Shown piece after piece: positions 17,601 to 25,588 of a stretch of DNA of 64,000 nucleotides. The first letter of the stretch is position 1; each line of letters begins with the position of its first letter. The position numbers were made by a program, and so were the translations under genes. The DNA comes from CBDBJQ01 sp965206405. Its GTDB lineage: Bacteria > Pseudomonadota > Alphaproteobacteria > UBA8366. The notes below the pieces were generated by a model that worked only from the letters and a program-made list of their open reading frames with translations, searched no databases and had not been told where the DNA came from. The DNA lies in NCBI GenBank assembly GCA_965206405.1, contig CBDBJQ010000006.1, forward strand, positions 1,860,001 to 1,924,000, read 5' to 3'.

Positions 17601-20172
17601 GGGTCAGAGTGCTCGTGTTCGCCGCAAAGGTCAGCGTGCCGCTCGTTGTTGTGAAATCACTCCCCGCAGTCGCCGTTCCCGCTGCGGTGGCATAGTCCAC
17701 CACCACTGCCGCGCCCGGTGAGGCCGACAGGGTCACCGTGAAGGTGGCATCATCGCCTTCGTTCACGGTTCCGCCGCCCGAGATCGACACCGTCGCCGAA
17801 CCCGCGGCCGTAATCGTCGCCTGCGCGCTCGTCGTGCCCAGGCTGAAACCTGTCGGCAGCGGGGTCGAGGCGTTTGCGCTCAGGGTCGCCGTGAAGGTCT
17901 CGCTGCCTTCCACCTGAGGATCGTCGATCACCGGCACGTCGAAGGTCTGGGTCAGATCGGTCGTGTTCGCCGCGAAGGTCAGCGTGCCGCTCGTTGTTGT
18001 GAAATCACTCCCCGCAGTCGCCGTTCCCGCTGCGGTGGCATAGTCCACCACCACTGCCGCGCCCGGTGAGGCCGACAGGGTCACCGTGAAGGTGGCATCA
18101 TCGCCTTCGTTCACGGTTCCGCCGCCCGAGATCGACACCGTCGCCGAACCCGCGGCCGTAATCGTCGCCGTCGCCGTCGCCGTACCCAGGCTGAAGCCTG
18201 TCGGCAGCGGGTTCGAGGCGTTTGCGCTCAGGGTCGCCGTGAAACTCTCGCTGCCTTCCACAATGCTGTCGGTTGACACCGACACGGTGAAGGTCTGGCT
18301 CAGATCGGTCGTGTTCGCCGCAAAGGTCAGCGTGCCGCTCGTTGTTGTGAAATCACTCCCCGCAGTCGCCGTTCCCGCTGCGGTGGCATAGTCCACCACC
18401 ACTGCCGCGCCCGGTGAGCCCGACAAAGTCACCGTGAAGGTGGCATCATCGCCTTCGTTCACGGTTCCGCCGCCCGAGATCGACACCGTCGCCGAACCCG
18501 CTGCTGCAATCGTCGCCGTCGCCGTTGTTGTCGTGCCCAGGCTGAAACCTGTCGGCAGCGGGTTCGAGGCGTTTGCGCTCAGGGTCGCCGTGAAACTCTC
18601 GCTGCCTTCCACAATGCTGTCGGTTGACACCGACACGGTGAAGGTCTGGCTCAGATCGGTCGTGTTCGCCGCAAAGGTCAGCGTGCCGCTCGTTGTTGTG
18701 AAATCACTCCCCGCAGTCGCCGTTCCCGCTGCGGTGGCATAGTCCACCACCACTGCCGCGCCCGGTGAGGCCGACAAAGTCACCGTGAAGGTGGCATTGT
18801 CGCCTTCGTTCACGCTTCCGCCGCCCGAGATCGACACCGTCGCCGAACCCGCTGCGGTAATCGCCGCCTGCGCGCTCGTCGTGCCCAGGCTGAAACCTGT
18901 CGGCAGCGGGTTCGAGGCGTTTGCGCTCAGGGTCGCCGTGAAACTCTCGCTGCCTTCCACAATGCTGTCGGTTGACACCGACACGGTGAAGGTCTGGCTC
19001 AGATCGGTCGTGTTCGCCGCAAAGGTCAGCGTGCCGCTCGTTGTTGTGAAATCACTCCCCGCAGTCGCCGTTCCCGCTGCGGTGGCATAGTCCACCACCA
19101 CTGCCGCGCCCGGTGAGCCCGACAAAGTCACCGTGAAGGTGGCATCATCGCCTTCGTTCACGGTTCCGCCGCCCGAGATCGACACCGTCGCCGAACCCGC
19201 TGCTGCAATCGTCGCCGTCGCCGTTGTTGTCGTGCCCAGGCTGAAACCTGTCGGCAGCGGGTTCGAGGCGTTTGCGCTCAGGGTCGCCGTGAAACTCTCG
19301 CTGCCTTCCACAATGCTGTCGGTTGACACCGACACGGTGAAGGTCTGGCTCAGATCGGTCGTGTTCGCCGCAAAGGTCAGCGTGCCGCTCGTTGTTGTGA
19401 AATCACTCCCCGCAGTCGCCGTTCCCGCTGCGGTGGCATAGTCCACCACCACTGCCGCGCCCGGTGAGGCCGACAAAGTCACCGTGAAGGTGGCATTGTC
19501 GCCTTCGTTCACGCTTCCGCCGCCCGAGATCGACACCGTCGCCGAACCCGCTGCGGTAATCGCCGCCTGCGCGCTCGTCGTGCCCAGGCTGAAGCCTGTC
19601 GGCAGCGGGGTCGAGGCGTTTGCGCTCAGGGTCGCCGTGAAACTCTCGCTGCCTTCCACCTGAGGATCGTCAAGCACCGACACGGTGAAGGTCTGGCTCA
19701 GATCGGTCGTGTTCGCCGCAAAGGTCAGCGTGCCGCTCGTTGTTGTGAAATCACTCCCCGCAGTCGCCGTTCCCGCTGCGGTGGCATAGTCCACCACCAC
19801 TGCCGCGCCCGGTGAGGCCGACAAAGTCACCGTGAAGGTGGCATCATCGCCTTCGTTCACGGTTCCGCCGCCCGAGATCGACACCGTCGCCGACCCCGCT
19901 GCTGCAATCGTCGCCGTTGCCGTTGCCGTGCCCAGGCTGAAGCCTGTCGGCAGCGGGGTCGAGGCGTTTGCGCTCAGGGTCGCCGTGAAACTCTCGCTGC
20001 CTTCCACCTGAGGATCGTCAAGCACCGACACGGTGAAGGTCTGGCTCAGATCGGTCGTGTTCGCCGCAAAGGTCAGCGTGCCGCTCGTTGTTGTGAAATC
20101 ACTCCCCGCAGTCGCCGTTCCCGCTGCGGTGGCATAGTCCACCACCACTGCCGCGCCCGGTGAGGCCGACAA
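14692..20172 (-). CDS. Giant Calx-beta repeat autotransporter, C-terminal part (frame 2 of a broken gene)
   Basis: The larger piece of a gene that continues upstream at 20099-23725 in another frame. It opens in mid-repeat (SASPGAAVVVDYATAAGT), so it is not a natural start. It holds about 11.5 Calx-beta-like repeats of about 116 residues (SATVSISGGG..NEGDDATFTVTLS..FTTTSGTLTFAANTTDLSQ..VEGSESFTATL). Then come a PKD/K319L-like domain (AIANAGPSQIVNEGDTVTLD), a linker, and a C-terminal autotransporter beta-barrel of about 255 residues beginning RRFDVWVEGSFHKFNGG and ending LRLNLGMKF with the terminal Phe typical of outer-membrane barrels. The predicted role is a surface adhesin exported by type V secretion. 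The last two Calx repeats are diverged, while the central ones are nearly identical. Confidence 0.85.
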   Translation of the reverse strand: MSASPGAAVVVDYATAAGTATAGSDFTTTSGTLTFAANTTDLSQTFTVSVLDDPQVEGSESFTATLSANASTPLPTGFSLGTATATATIAAAGSATVSISGGGTVNEGDDATFTVTLSASPGAAVVVDYATAAGTATAGSDFTTTSGTLTFAANTTDLSQTFTVSVLDDPQVEGSESFTATLSANASTPLPTGFSLGTTSAQAAITAAGSATVSISGGGSVNEGDNATFTVTLSASPGAAVVVDYATAAGTATAGSDFTTTSGTLTFAANTTDLSQTFTVSVSTDSIVEGSESFTATLSANASNPLPTGFSLGTTTTATATIAAAGSATVSISGGGTVNEGDDATFTVTLSGSPGAAVVVDYATAAGTATAGSDFTTTSGTLTFAANTTDLSQTFTVSVSTDSIVEGSESFTATLSANASNPLPTGFSLGTTSAQAAITAAGSATVSISGGGSVNEGDNATFTVTLSASPGAAVVVDYATAAGTATAGSDFTTTSGTLTFAANTTDLSQTFTVSVSTDSIVEGSESFTATLSANASNPLPTGFSLGTTTTATATIAAAGSATVSISGGGTVNEGDDATFTVTLSGSPGAAVVVDYATAAGTATAGSDFTTTSGTLTFAANTTDLSQTFTVSVSTDSIVEGSESFTATLSANASNPLPTGFSLGTATATATITAAGSATVSISGGGTVNEGDDATFTVTLSASPGAAVVVDYATAAGTATAGSDFTTTSGTLTFAANTTDLTQTFDVPVIDDPQVEGSETFTATLSANASTPLPTGFSLGTTSAQATITAAGSATVSISGGGTVNEGDDATFTVTLSASPGAAVVVDYATAAGTATAGSDFTTTSGTLTFAANTSTLTQTFTVSVSTDSIVEGSESFTATLSANASNPLPTGFSLGTATATATITAAGSATVSISGGGTVNEGDDATFTVTLSASPGAAVVVDYATAAGTATAGSDFTTTSGTLTFAANTSTLTQTFTVSVSTDSIVEGSETFTATLSANASTPLPTGFSLGTTSAQAAITAAGSATVSISGGGSVNEGDNATFTVTLSDSPGAELKITALTVPGSGTATAGSDYTQRFAMLTFTANTTDLSQTFDVPVLDDPQVEGSETFTVRLNGANEGAPLPPGFIRGTTSAQAAITANGSATVSISGGNVSEGDDATFTVTLSASPGAEVVVDYATAAGSATAGSDFSTRSGTLTFAANTTDLSQTFDVPVIDDPQVEGSETFTATLSANTSTPLPTGFSLGTTTATATITAAGSATVSISGGGTVNEGDDATFTVTLSGSPGAAVVVDYAVASGTATAGDDFGDPSGSGTLTFAANTTDLTQTFTVPVIDDTQAEEAETFTATLSANASNPLPTGFSLGTATATATIEAATAIANAGPSQIVNEGDTVTLDGSGSSDPAVSDTVRYLWGQTDGTTVTLSSLTAISPTFTAPIRQAEDDGELKFELTVTDPDGDISTASVTITVTSSVSVQETVDTINRFMETRTRLILANQPDTSRRIDRLRSGVGSEQLSFATGDLPKLMPIDFNLLDLGSGNYKFATSLDQVTRAADHLQVAQGGTVAHERRRFDVWVEGSFHKFNGGAGSDGDFAIAHLGVDYLMSPDLLVGGMLQYDRLTGSNDNDNSRTEGTGWMVGPYVTARLQENLYLDARVAGGTADNDVTPVGTYTDSFTSTRWLADISLSGEFIRDQWTIRPNAALSWLTDKQKAYTNTLGDTIPSQTVSQGQVRFGPTISRWFLGDNGWRYEPTLTLNAIYSHADTRLHGNTRGITLTTAGDGDGWRARVAPGISMTSPEGGRLSFTGNYDGIGQSGYEAWGLRLNLGMKF

Positions 20173-21290
20173 TCACCGTGAAGGTGGCATCATCGCCTTC
20201 GTTCACGGTTCCGCCGCCCGAGATCGACACCGTCGCCGACCCCGCTGCTGCAATCGTCGCCGTTGCCGTTGCCGTGCCCAGGCTGAAGCCTGTCGGCAGC
20301 GGGGTCGAGGCGTTTGCGCTCAGGGTCGCCGTGAAACTCTCGCTGCCTTCCACCTGAGGATCGTCAAGCACCGGCACGTCGAAGGTCTGGCTCAGATCGG
20401 TCGTGTTCGCCGCAAAGGTCAGCGTGCCGCTCGTTGTTGTGAAATCACTCCCCGCAGTCGCCGTTCCCGCCGCGGTGGCATAATCCACCACCACGTCCGC
20501 GCCCGGTGAGCCCGACAAAGTCACCGTGAAGGTGGCATCATCGCCTTCGTTCACGGTTCCGCCGCCCGAGATCGACACCGTCGCCGACCCCGCTGCTGCA
20601 ATCGTCGCCGTTGCCGTTGCCGTGCCCAGGCTGAAGCCTGTCGGCAGCGGGGTCGAGGCGTTTGCGCTCAGGGTCGCCGTGAAACTCTCGCTGCCTTCCA
20701 CCTGAGGATCGTCAAGCACCGACACGGTGAAGGTCTGGCTCAGATCGGTCGTGTTCGCCGCAAAGGTCAGCGTGCCGCTCGTTGTTGTGAAATCACTCCC
20801 CGCAGTCGCCGTTCCCGCTGCGGTGGCATAGTCCACCACCACTGCCGCGCCCGGTGAGGCCGACAAAGTCACCGTGAAGGTGGCATCATCGCCTTCGTTC
20901 ACGGTTCCGCCGCCCGAGATCGACACCGTCGCCGACCCCGCTGCTGCAATCGTCGCCGTTGCCGTTGCCGTGCCCAGGCTGAAGCCTGTCGGCAGCGGGG
21001 TCGAGGCGTTTGCGCTCAGGGTCGCCGTGAAGGTCTCGCTGCCTTCCACAATGCTGTCGGTTGACACCGACACGGTGAAGGTCTGGGTCAGAGTGCTCGT
21101 GTTCGCCGCAAAGGTCAGCGTGCCGCTCGTTGTTGTGAAATCACTCCCCGCGGTCGCCGTGCCCGCTGCGGTGGCATAGTCCACCACCACTGCCGCGCCC
21201 GGTGAGGCCGACAAAGTCACCGTGAAGGTGGCATCATCGCCTTCGTTCACGTTGCCGGTGGGCCCGGCAATCGACACCGTCTCCGAAATC
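16040..21290 (-). repeat. Tandem array of 15 Calx-beta-coding repeats, about 348 bp each
   Basis: The same 348-bp unit recurs about 15 times. Four units lie in the upstream reading frame (the fourth broken) and eleven more follow downstream. Units come in interchangeable versions, for example VSTDSIVEGSESF versus VLDDPQVEGSESF, SANASTPLP versus SANASNPLP, and SLGTTSAQAAIT versus SLGTATATATIA, shuffled in order. This mosaic is the mark of unequal recombination and gene conversion. The outermost units near the C-terminal end are the most diverged. Confidence 0.9.
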
Positions 21291-23725
21291 GCCGCCCCAA
21301 TGTTGACCGCGGCGCTGAGCAGTCTTTCATCGTTGCCGGCATCGTCGGTAAAGCTGACCCGTACCTCAATATCCGTGCCCTCATTCGCACTCGTCAAGAC
21401 GAGAGTCGGCGAGGTCGCCCCGCTAATGGTCCCGCCATCCTCCAGCCATTGATAGGTGAAAGTCGTGTTGGTAAGGCCATCGACATCGGTAATGCCGCCG
21501 GTGTTTGCCGTCAGGGTATTCCCCACCCGGGGCGTGCCGGTGATCGTCGGTAATCCGCTGGGCGCGTCATTGACCGGATTAACGGTCACGGTGGCCGTGG
21601 CGGGCGTGGTACTGAAGTCGGTGCCGTCGGAGACGCTGAAGGTGAAGGTCGCATCGCCGTTGACATTGGTGGCCGGGGTATAGACCAGAGTCGGAATATC
21701 GGCAACGGGAATCACTTGCGCCACGGCAACCGCCGTGCCGTTCAGCGCCAGGCTGCCGTTGGCGCCGGCGGGCAGGGTATCGATGCGCACCGCTGTCAGG
21801 TTATCGCCGCTGTCGGTATCGGCAAAATTAAACTGGGCGGCCGCAAAAGTGTGGGCGATATCCTCGTTTGTGCTGACCGTCAGCCCGCTGGTGGTGGGCG
21901 GGTTATTGGCGGCGCTGGTCACTGTAATGCTAAAGCCCAGTGAATCCGTGTCATTGAACTCATTCGTCGCGGTGTAGGTCAGGTCAAAGGTCCCGGCTTG
22001 TGTCGGCGTACCAGACAGTATTCGGCTGGTAGCATTGAAAGCCAGTCCAGCCGGCAGAGGAACAGGCGTCAGCGCATAGGTATTGGTACTCGGCAATGAA
22101 TCGGGCCCGTCCCGCGCCTCGGGCAAAGTTATAGGCGTAATTGCATTGCCCGCGCTGAAGGTTTGATTCGCGATGGTGGCCTGAAACAGCGGTCTGATAA
22201 AGATTCTGACGGTTGCCGGGGCGGACGATTCCTGCCCGTCATTAACGGTCAACCTGAAAGTGTACGAGGCAGGATTAGTCGGTATCACGGTTGGAATGGT
22301 GAAGGTTGGCTGTGAGGCTGCCTCATTGCTTAAAGTTACTTCGGTGGGGCCGGCAGTCCGTTCCCAAAGGTAGATCAGGGCCGAATTATCGCCGTCAGGA
22401 TCGCTACTGCCCGTGCCATCAAGCGTGACTTCCATGCCCTTGCTCACCCTCTGATTTGAACCGGCATTTGCGATGGGCGGCATATTGGTGGTGGCGGTGG
22501 CGGTGACTGCGATGGCGAAGGGGCTAAGGGCTACCGGCGTGGTGATGATGTTATCGGTGACGCTGATCACGATATTCTCGTAGTTGGCGACATCGGTGCT
22601 GGCAGGCGTGCCGGTCAAGGCCCCGGTCGTTTCGTCGAAACTGGCCCAGCTTGGCATATTGGTGATGGCGTATTCCAGCGTGTCGCCATCCGCATCGTCG
22701 CCGCTCGGCGTGAAACTATAGCCCTGCCCTTGCACCACGGTTTTGTCGGGGAGGCCGCTGATGGTGGGCGGGTCATTGACCGCGGTCACGGTCACGGTGG
22801 CCGTGGCGGGCGTGGCACTGAAGTCAGTGCCGTCGGAGACGCTGAAGGTGAAGGTCGCATCGCCGTTGACATTGGTCACCGGGGTATAGACCAGAGTCGG
22901 GATATCGGCAACGGCAATCACCTGGGCAGGGTTAACCGGCGTAGCGCTCGTGCCCGTGCCCAGCGCCAGGCTGCCGTCGGTGCTGTCGGGCAGGGTATCG
23001 ATGCGCACTGCTGTCAGGTTATCGCCGCTGTCGGTATCGGCAAAATTAAACTGGGCGGCCGCAAAAGTGTGGGCGGTATCCTCGTTTGTGCTGACCGCCA
23101 GCCCGGTTGTGGTGGGCGGGTTATTACTGGCCGCCGGCGCGCTGATATTGAGGGTTCGGGTCAGGGTTCTAACGACATCGCTACCGCTAACAAGGTCCGA
23201 GACCGTTAACTCAGCGATGAATCGAACCTCGCGTCCGCCACTACCAGCGGGTGCCTGAAAGGTGAAGTGCCGGAGCAGGTTATGCCACCGCTCTGGGGCT
23301 TCGTCATCGTTGTCGGGGGTACTAACGCCGACTATTATGTTTTGCGATGCACCAACACTATCGATGGGTATAAATGAAATATCATAACTGCTCCTCTCCG
23401 CAGCAGCAGCGAGCGCCACCATATCGCCAGGGTTCAGATCAGCCGCACTCTCGACTCTTAGTCTAAAGGTATTGGGCCGCCCTGTGTCTATGCTCAAATC
23501 GGAAAAGATTGCCATCGGAGTACCCCCCGCGATGACGGTAAGCGGCGTTGTCGTTCCGCTCAGGTCAAGGTCTTGAGCATTAGCCGGTTGCGCCACACAC
23601 AGCAAAGCAAGCAACGCCACCGCACAAAACCGCGCGGTGGCCATGAAGACCGCCCCCAGAAAATGGGGTGCCGCCGGATAAGATTTTGAGATAGCCATGA
23701 ACGTCCCTTGCTTTACAGTGCGCAC
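20099..23725 (-). CDS. Giant Calx-beta repeat autotransporter, N-terminal part (frame 1 of a broken gene)
   Basis: 1,208 codons from GTG 23725, which has an AGGAGG site 6 bases upstream; ATG 23698 is an alternative. A secretion signal is clear (FCAVALLALLCVAQPANAQ, with cleavage likely after ANA). Then come a 100-residue unassigned domain, a cadherin/VCBS-like domain (NNPPTTTGLAVSTNEDTAHT), a putative-Ig domain (PTISGLPDKTVVQGQGYSFT), a PKD/K319L domain (PPIANAGSNQRVSKGMEVTL), a second Ig and cadherin pair, an Ig-like YQWLEDGGTISGATSPTLVL domain and four Calx-beta repeats. In the fourth repeat two bases are missing at about 20171 (GACAATCACC where sister units read GACAAAGTCACC), so translation runs into junk. 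Restored, the protein would be about 3,010 residues. Confidence 0.85.
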   Translation of the reverse strand: MRTVKQGTFMAISKSYPAAPHFLGAVFMATARFCAVALLALLCVAQPANAQDLDLSGTTTPLTVIAGGTPMAIFSDLSIDTGRPNTFRLRVESAADLNPGDMVALAAAAERSSYDISFIPIDSVGASQNIIVGVSTPDNDDEAPERWHNLLRHFTFQAPAGSGGREVRFIAELTVSDLVSGSDVVRTLTRTLNISAPAASNNPPTTTGLAVSTNEDTAHTFAAAQFNFADTDSGDNLTAVRIDTLPDSTDGSLALGTGTSATPVNPAQVIAVADIPTLVYTPVTNVNGDATFTFSVSDGTDFSATPATATVTVTAVNDPPTISGLPDKTVVQGQGYSFTPSGDDADGDTLEYAITNMPSWASFDETTGALTGTPASTDVANYENIVISVTDNIITTPVALSPFAIAVTATATTNMPPIANAGSNQRVSKGMEVTLDGTGSSDPDGDNSALIYLWERTAGPTEVTLSNEAASQPTFTIPTVIPTNPASYTFRLTVNDGQESSAPATVRIFIRPLFQATIANQTFSAGNAITPITLPEARDGPDSLPSTNTYALTPVPLPAGLAFNATSRILSGTPTQAGTFDLTYTATNEFNDTDSLGFSITVTSAANNPPTTSGLTVSTNEDIAHTFAAAQFNFADTDSGDNLTAVRIDTLPAGANGSLALNGTAVAVAQVIPVADIPTLVYTPATNVNGDATFTFSVSDGTDFSTTPATATVTVNPVNDAPSGLPTITGTPRVGNTLTANTGGITDVDGLTNTTFTYQWLEDGGTISGATSPTLVLTSANEGTDIEVRVSFTDDAGNDERLLSAAVNIGAAISETVSIAGPTGNVNEGDDATFTVTLSASPGAAVVVDYATAAGTATAGSDFTTTSGTLTFAANTSTLTQTFTVSVSTDSIVEGSETFTATLSANASTPLPTGFSLGTATATATIAAAGSATVSISGGGTVNEGDDATFTVTLSASPGAAVVVDYATAAGTATAGSDFTTTSGTLTFAANTTDLSQTFTVSVLDDPQVEGSESFTATLSANASTPLPTGFSLGTATATATIAAAGSATVSISGGGTVNEGDDATFTVTLSGSPGADVVVDYATAAGTATAGSDFTTTSGTLTFAANTTDLSQTFDVPVLDDPQVEGSESFTATLSANASTPLPTGFSLGTATATATIAAAGSATVSISGGGTVNEGDDATFTVIVGLTGRGSGGGLCHRSGNGDCGE

Positions 23726-23769
23726 TCAACTCCTCCTGTAACTTATCAGATTCAACGGCTTGTTCAACA

Positions 23770-23788
23770 TTTTTTTTGGGGGGGGGGG
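23770..23788 (-). promoter_or_regulatory. Homopolymer tract (C11 then A8 on the coding strand) upstream of the autotransporter gene
   Basis: On the minus strand eleven C are followed by eight A, ending about 45 bases before the GTG start at 23725. This is the expected promoter or 5' leader position. Length changes in such tracts alter promoter spacing and switch surface-protein genes on and off in several pathogens. The placement is seen directly, while the switching role is inferred. Confidence 0.5.
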
Positions 23789-23954
23789 ATTCTAGCATTT
23801 AGTATCAATACGTTAATCGATTGTGTTCGTCATGGTGTGATCTCCCAAGGCGGCTCCTACCGCCAAGTTGGGTAGTTCGAATGCACCCGGAGATTACGCC
23901 AACTTCAAATTTCCACCAGACTCACGACATCACCGTTGGGGTGCGCTGTCCCCG

Positions 23955-23973
23955 CGCTATCCTAGGGATAGCG
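23955..23973 (-). terminator. Short perfect hairpin after the dioxygenase-like gene
   Basis: An 8-bp perfect stem (CGCTATCC / GGATAGCG) with a 3-base loop starts 6 bases past the stop of the 23980-24336 gene. No T run follows, so intrinsic termination would be weak. It also lies in the gap upstream of the autotransporter gene. The rest of 23789-23954 shows nothing recognisable. Confidence 0.35.
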
Positions 23974-23979
23974 ACACGC

Positions 23980-24336
23980 TCAGTTGAGACCGTCGAGGTT
24001 GAGCTCGTGGGTTTGGCCGAGCCACAGCGCGTAGTCGCGGTGGTCCGGCAGGTCGGCACCGGTATTGGGGTGCACGAGAACTGTTACCTCGCCGCGGTTG
24101 AGCGCCAGCCAGGGCACGATCTCGGGGAACAGGGCAGTTGAGAAGACAACCTGGTAGCTCCCGACAGGGTGCGGCCCGATCGGCTTGTCGTGCCAGCGGC
24201 CGATTTTGACAACACCGCCGAAACGTTTGTCGATCGCATTGCCGAGACTCTCGGCAGCGGGCTTGGTTCCGGCATCGTAGTAGACATGAGCGTGATAGCT
24301 GTCGATATCGTCGATCTGGTGGTCATGCTTTGACAT
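23980..24336 (-). CDS. DOPA 4,5-dioxygenase family protein
   Basis: A 118-residue protein from the ATG at 24336 (MSKHDHQIDDIDSYHAHVYY); the longer open frame upstream has no support. The family pattern is complete: IDSYHAHVYYDAGTK near the start, GRWHDKPIGPHPVGSYQ in the middle, WLALNRGEVTVLVHPNTGAD and HRDYALWLGQTHELNLDGL at the end, with the conserved metal-type histidines. Homologues are small extradiol-like dioxygenases; most bacterial members have no proven substrate. It is the only non-repeat passenger gene, with the autotransporter, between the two IS5 copies, and may be part of the mobilised segment. Confidence 0.85.
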   Translation of the reverse strand: MSKHDHQIDDIDSYHAHVYYDAGTKPAAESLGNAIDKRFGGVVKIGRWHDKPIGPHPVGSYQVVFSTALFPEIVPWLALNRGEVTVLVHPNTGADLPDHRDYALWLGQTHELNLDGLN

Positions 24337-24539
24337 GGTCTCAAGGCCTCCAAAGATAAACGCGCAGGATGTGAATGCGGGATACCCCGGCGCGATACCG
24401 TAATATGAGGATACATTATCCGGCGGCGGTTTCCTTGCAAACATCGTCTCCCGACCTAATCTATCGAGCACCGATGCGACGTTCGGAGTCCGACATTTCT
24501 GTGCCTCCTGATTTGCCCACCCCCGGTTTTAGGCATTAA

Positions 24540-25515
24540 ACCTGTTGCGCAATAGCCGATTTTCAGCGATGTTTATGGCTCAATGGAGAGTGAGGGCTTG
24601 TCTATGAGGGTTTTGAAGGTTTTGCGGGGGCGCGCTGATTTGTTTTTCCGCCTTTCAGGCATCCGCCTTCAGGATTTCGAGGCATTGGTTGTTGTTCTTC
24701 ATCCGATCTGGCTTGAACGTGAGCACCACCGGCTTTCACGTGAAGACAGACAACGCGCGATCGGTGGCGGGATGAACTACCGTTTGGAATTTGCCGAGCA
24801 ATTGCTGCTCTGCTTGATGTATTATCGCACCTATACCAGTCAGGCCTTTATGGGTCTTCTGTTCGATGTCTCGTCCGCTACGGTTTGCCGTCGGATTGCC
24901 GCCATGACAGAATTGATGGCAGGACATTTCCGGATGCCGGAGCGCAAGATCAGGCTGTCGGCGTCAGAGAGGGATGACCTGCTTTACCTGATGATTGATG
25001 GCACGGAGCGTCCGGTTCAACGCCCGAAAAAGCTCTCGCATCGCAAGGCGAAGTATTCCGGCAAGAAAAAGCACCACGCGGCCTCACATCAGATCATCAC
25101 CGATGACAAAAAACGGGTTCTGGCGGTCGGTCCGGCGCAACCCGGGCGCGCACATGACAAGCGTATCTATGACGAGGCGCGCGTGGATAAGCCACCGGGT
25201 GTGCTTGTACTTGGTGATCTCGGTTATCTGGGAACATCGCTTGAAATCCCGCTCAAAGCCTCAAAGAACCACCCCCTTACGGACGAACAGAAAACTTACA
25301 ACGCTTGGCACGCAAAGCTGCGTATCGGCGTGGAGCACGGTATTTGCCGCATGAAAAAGTTCGGGATATTTGCCGAAACTCACCGCGGCAACCGGCAGGA
25401 AAACATGATTGCCAAGAACGTCGGGGCGCTGGCAAACATGAATTTGAAAACAGCCTGACCAAATTCGGTAAGGATACATCCGTTCTCAATTACCTGATGT
25501 TATTGTGAATCAGGT
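24540..25515 (+). mobile_element. IS5-family insertion sequence, copy B
   Basis: About 976 bp, the inverse of copy A. The left end is ACCTGTTGCGCAATAGCC and the complement of the right end is ACCTGATTCACAATAAC. The surrounding bases suggest a TA duplication (GCATTA before, TATTATT after). With copy A it encloses 9.9 kb, and the two transposase genes point outward. The flanks of A and B differ, so the pair need not have moved as one unit. Confidence 0.85.
24583..25458 (+). CDS. IS5-family transposase, copy B
   Basis: A 291-residue transposase, intact and nearly identical to copy A at 13726-14601. The same DDE landmarks are present (LMIDGTERPVQR, VLGDLGYLGTSL, RIGVEHGICRMKK). The substitution of Gly by Cys beside the catalytic Glu (HGICRM) is the only change near the active site, and its effect is unknown. 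It could act in trans on both copies. Confidence 0.9.
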   Translation: MESEGLSMRVLKVLRGRADLFFRLSGIRLQDFEALVVVLHPIWLEREHHRLSREDRQRAIGGGMNYRLEFAEQLLLCLMYYRTYTSQAFMGLLFDVSSATVCRRIAAMTELMAGHFRMPERKIRLSASERDDLLYLMIDGTERPVQRPKKLSHRKAKYSGKKKHHAASHQIITDDKKRVLAVGPAQPGRAHDKRIYDEARVDKPPGVLVLGDLGYLGTSLEIPLKASKNHPLTDEQKTYNAWHAKLRIGVEHGICRMKKFGIFAETHRGNRQENMIAKNVGALANMNLKTA

Positions 25516-25588
25516 CTATTATTGCTCGGATGTGGGATACACAGCCTTCCGCTGACAAGACCGGCAGCGACCGTTCCAGGAATTTGTC

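Noticed and set aside
16973..21452. Series of about 100-codon plus-strand frames, one per Calx-beta repeat
   Set aside because: They are antisense shadows of the repeat units, arising from the high-GC code and identical repeats. They have no independent start signals or family match.
25530..25545. GATACACAG near IS5 copy B as a partner of the inverted repeat around copy A
   Set aside because: Only nine bases match and the position relative to the IS is different, so chance is likely.
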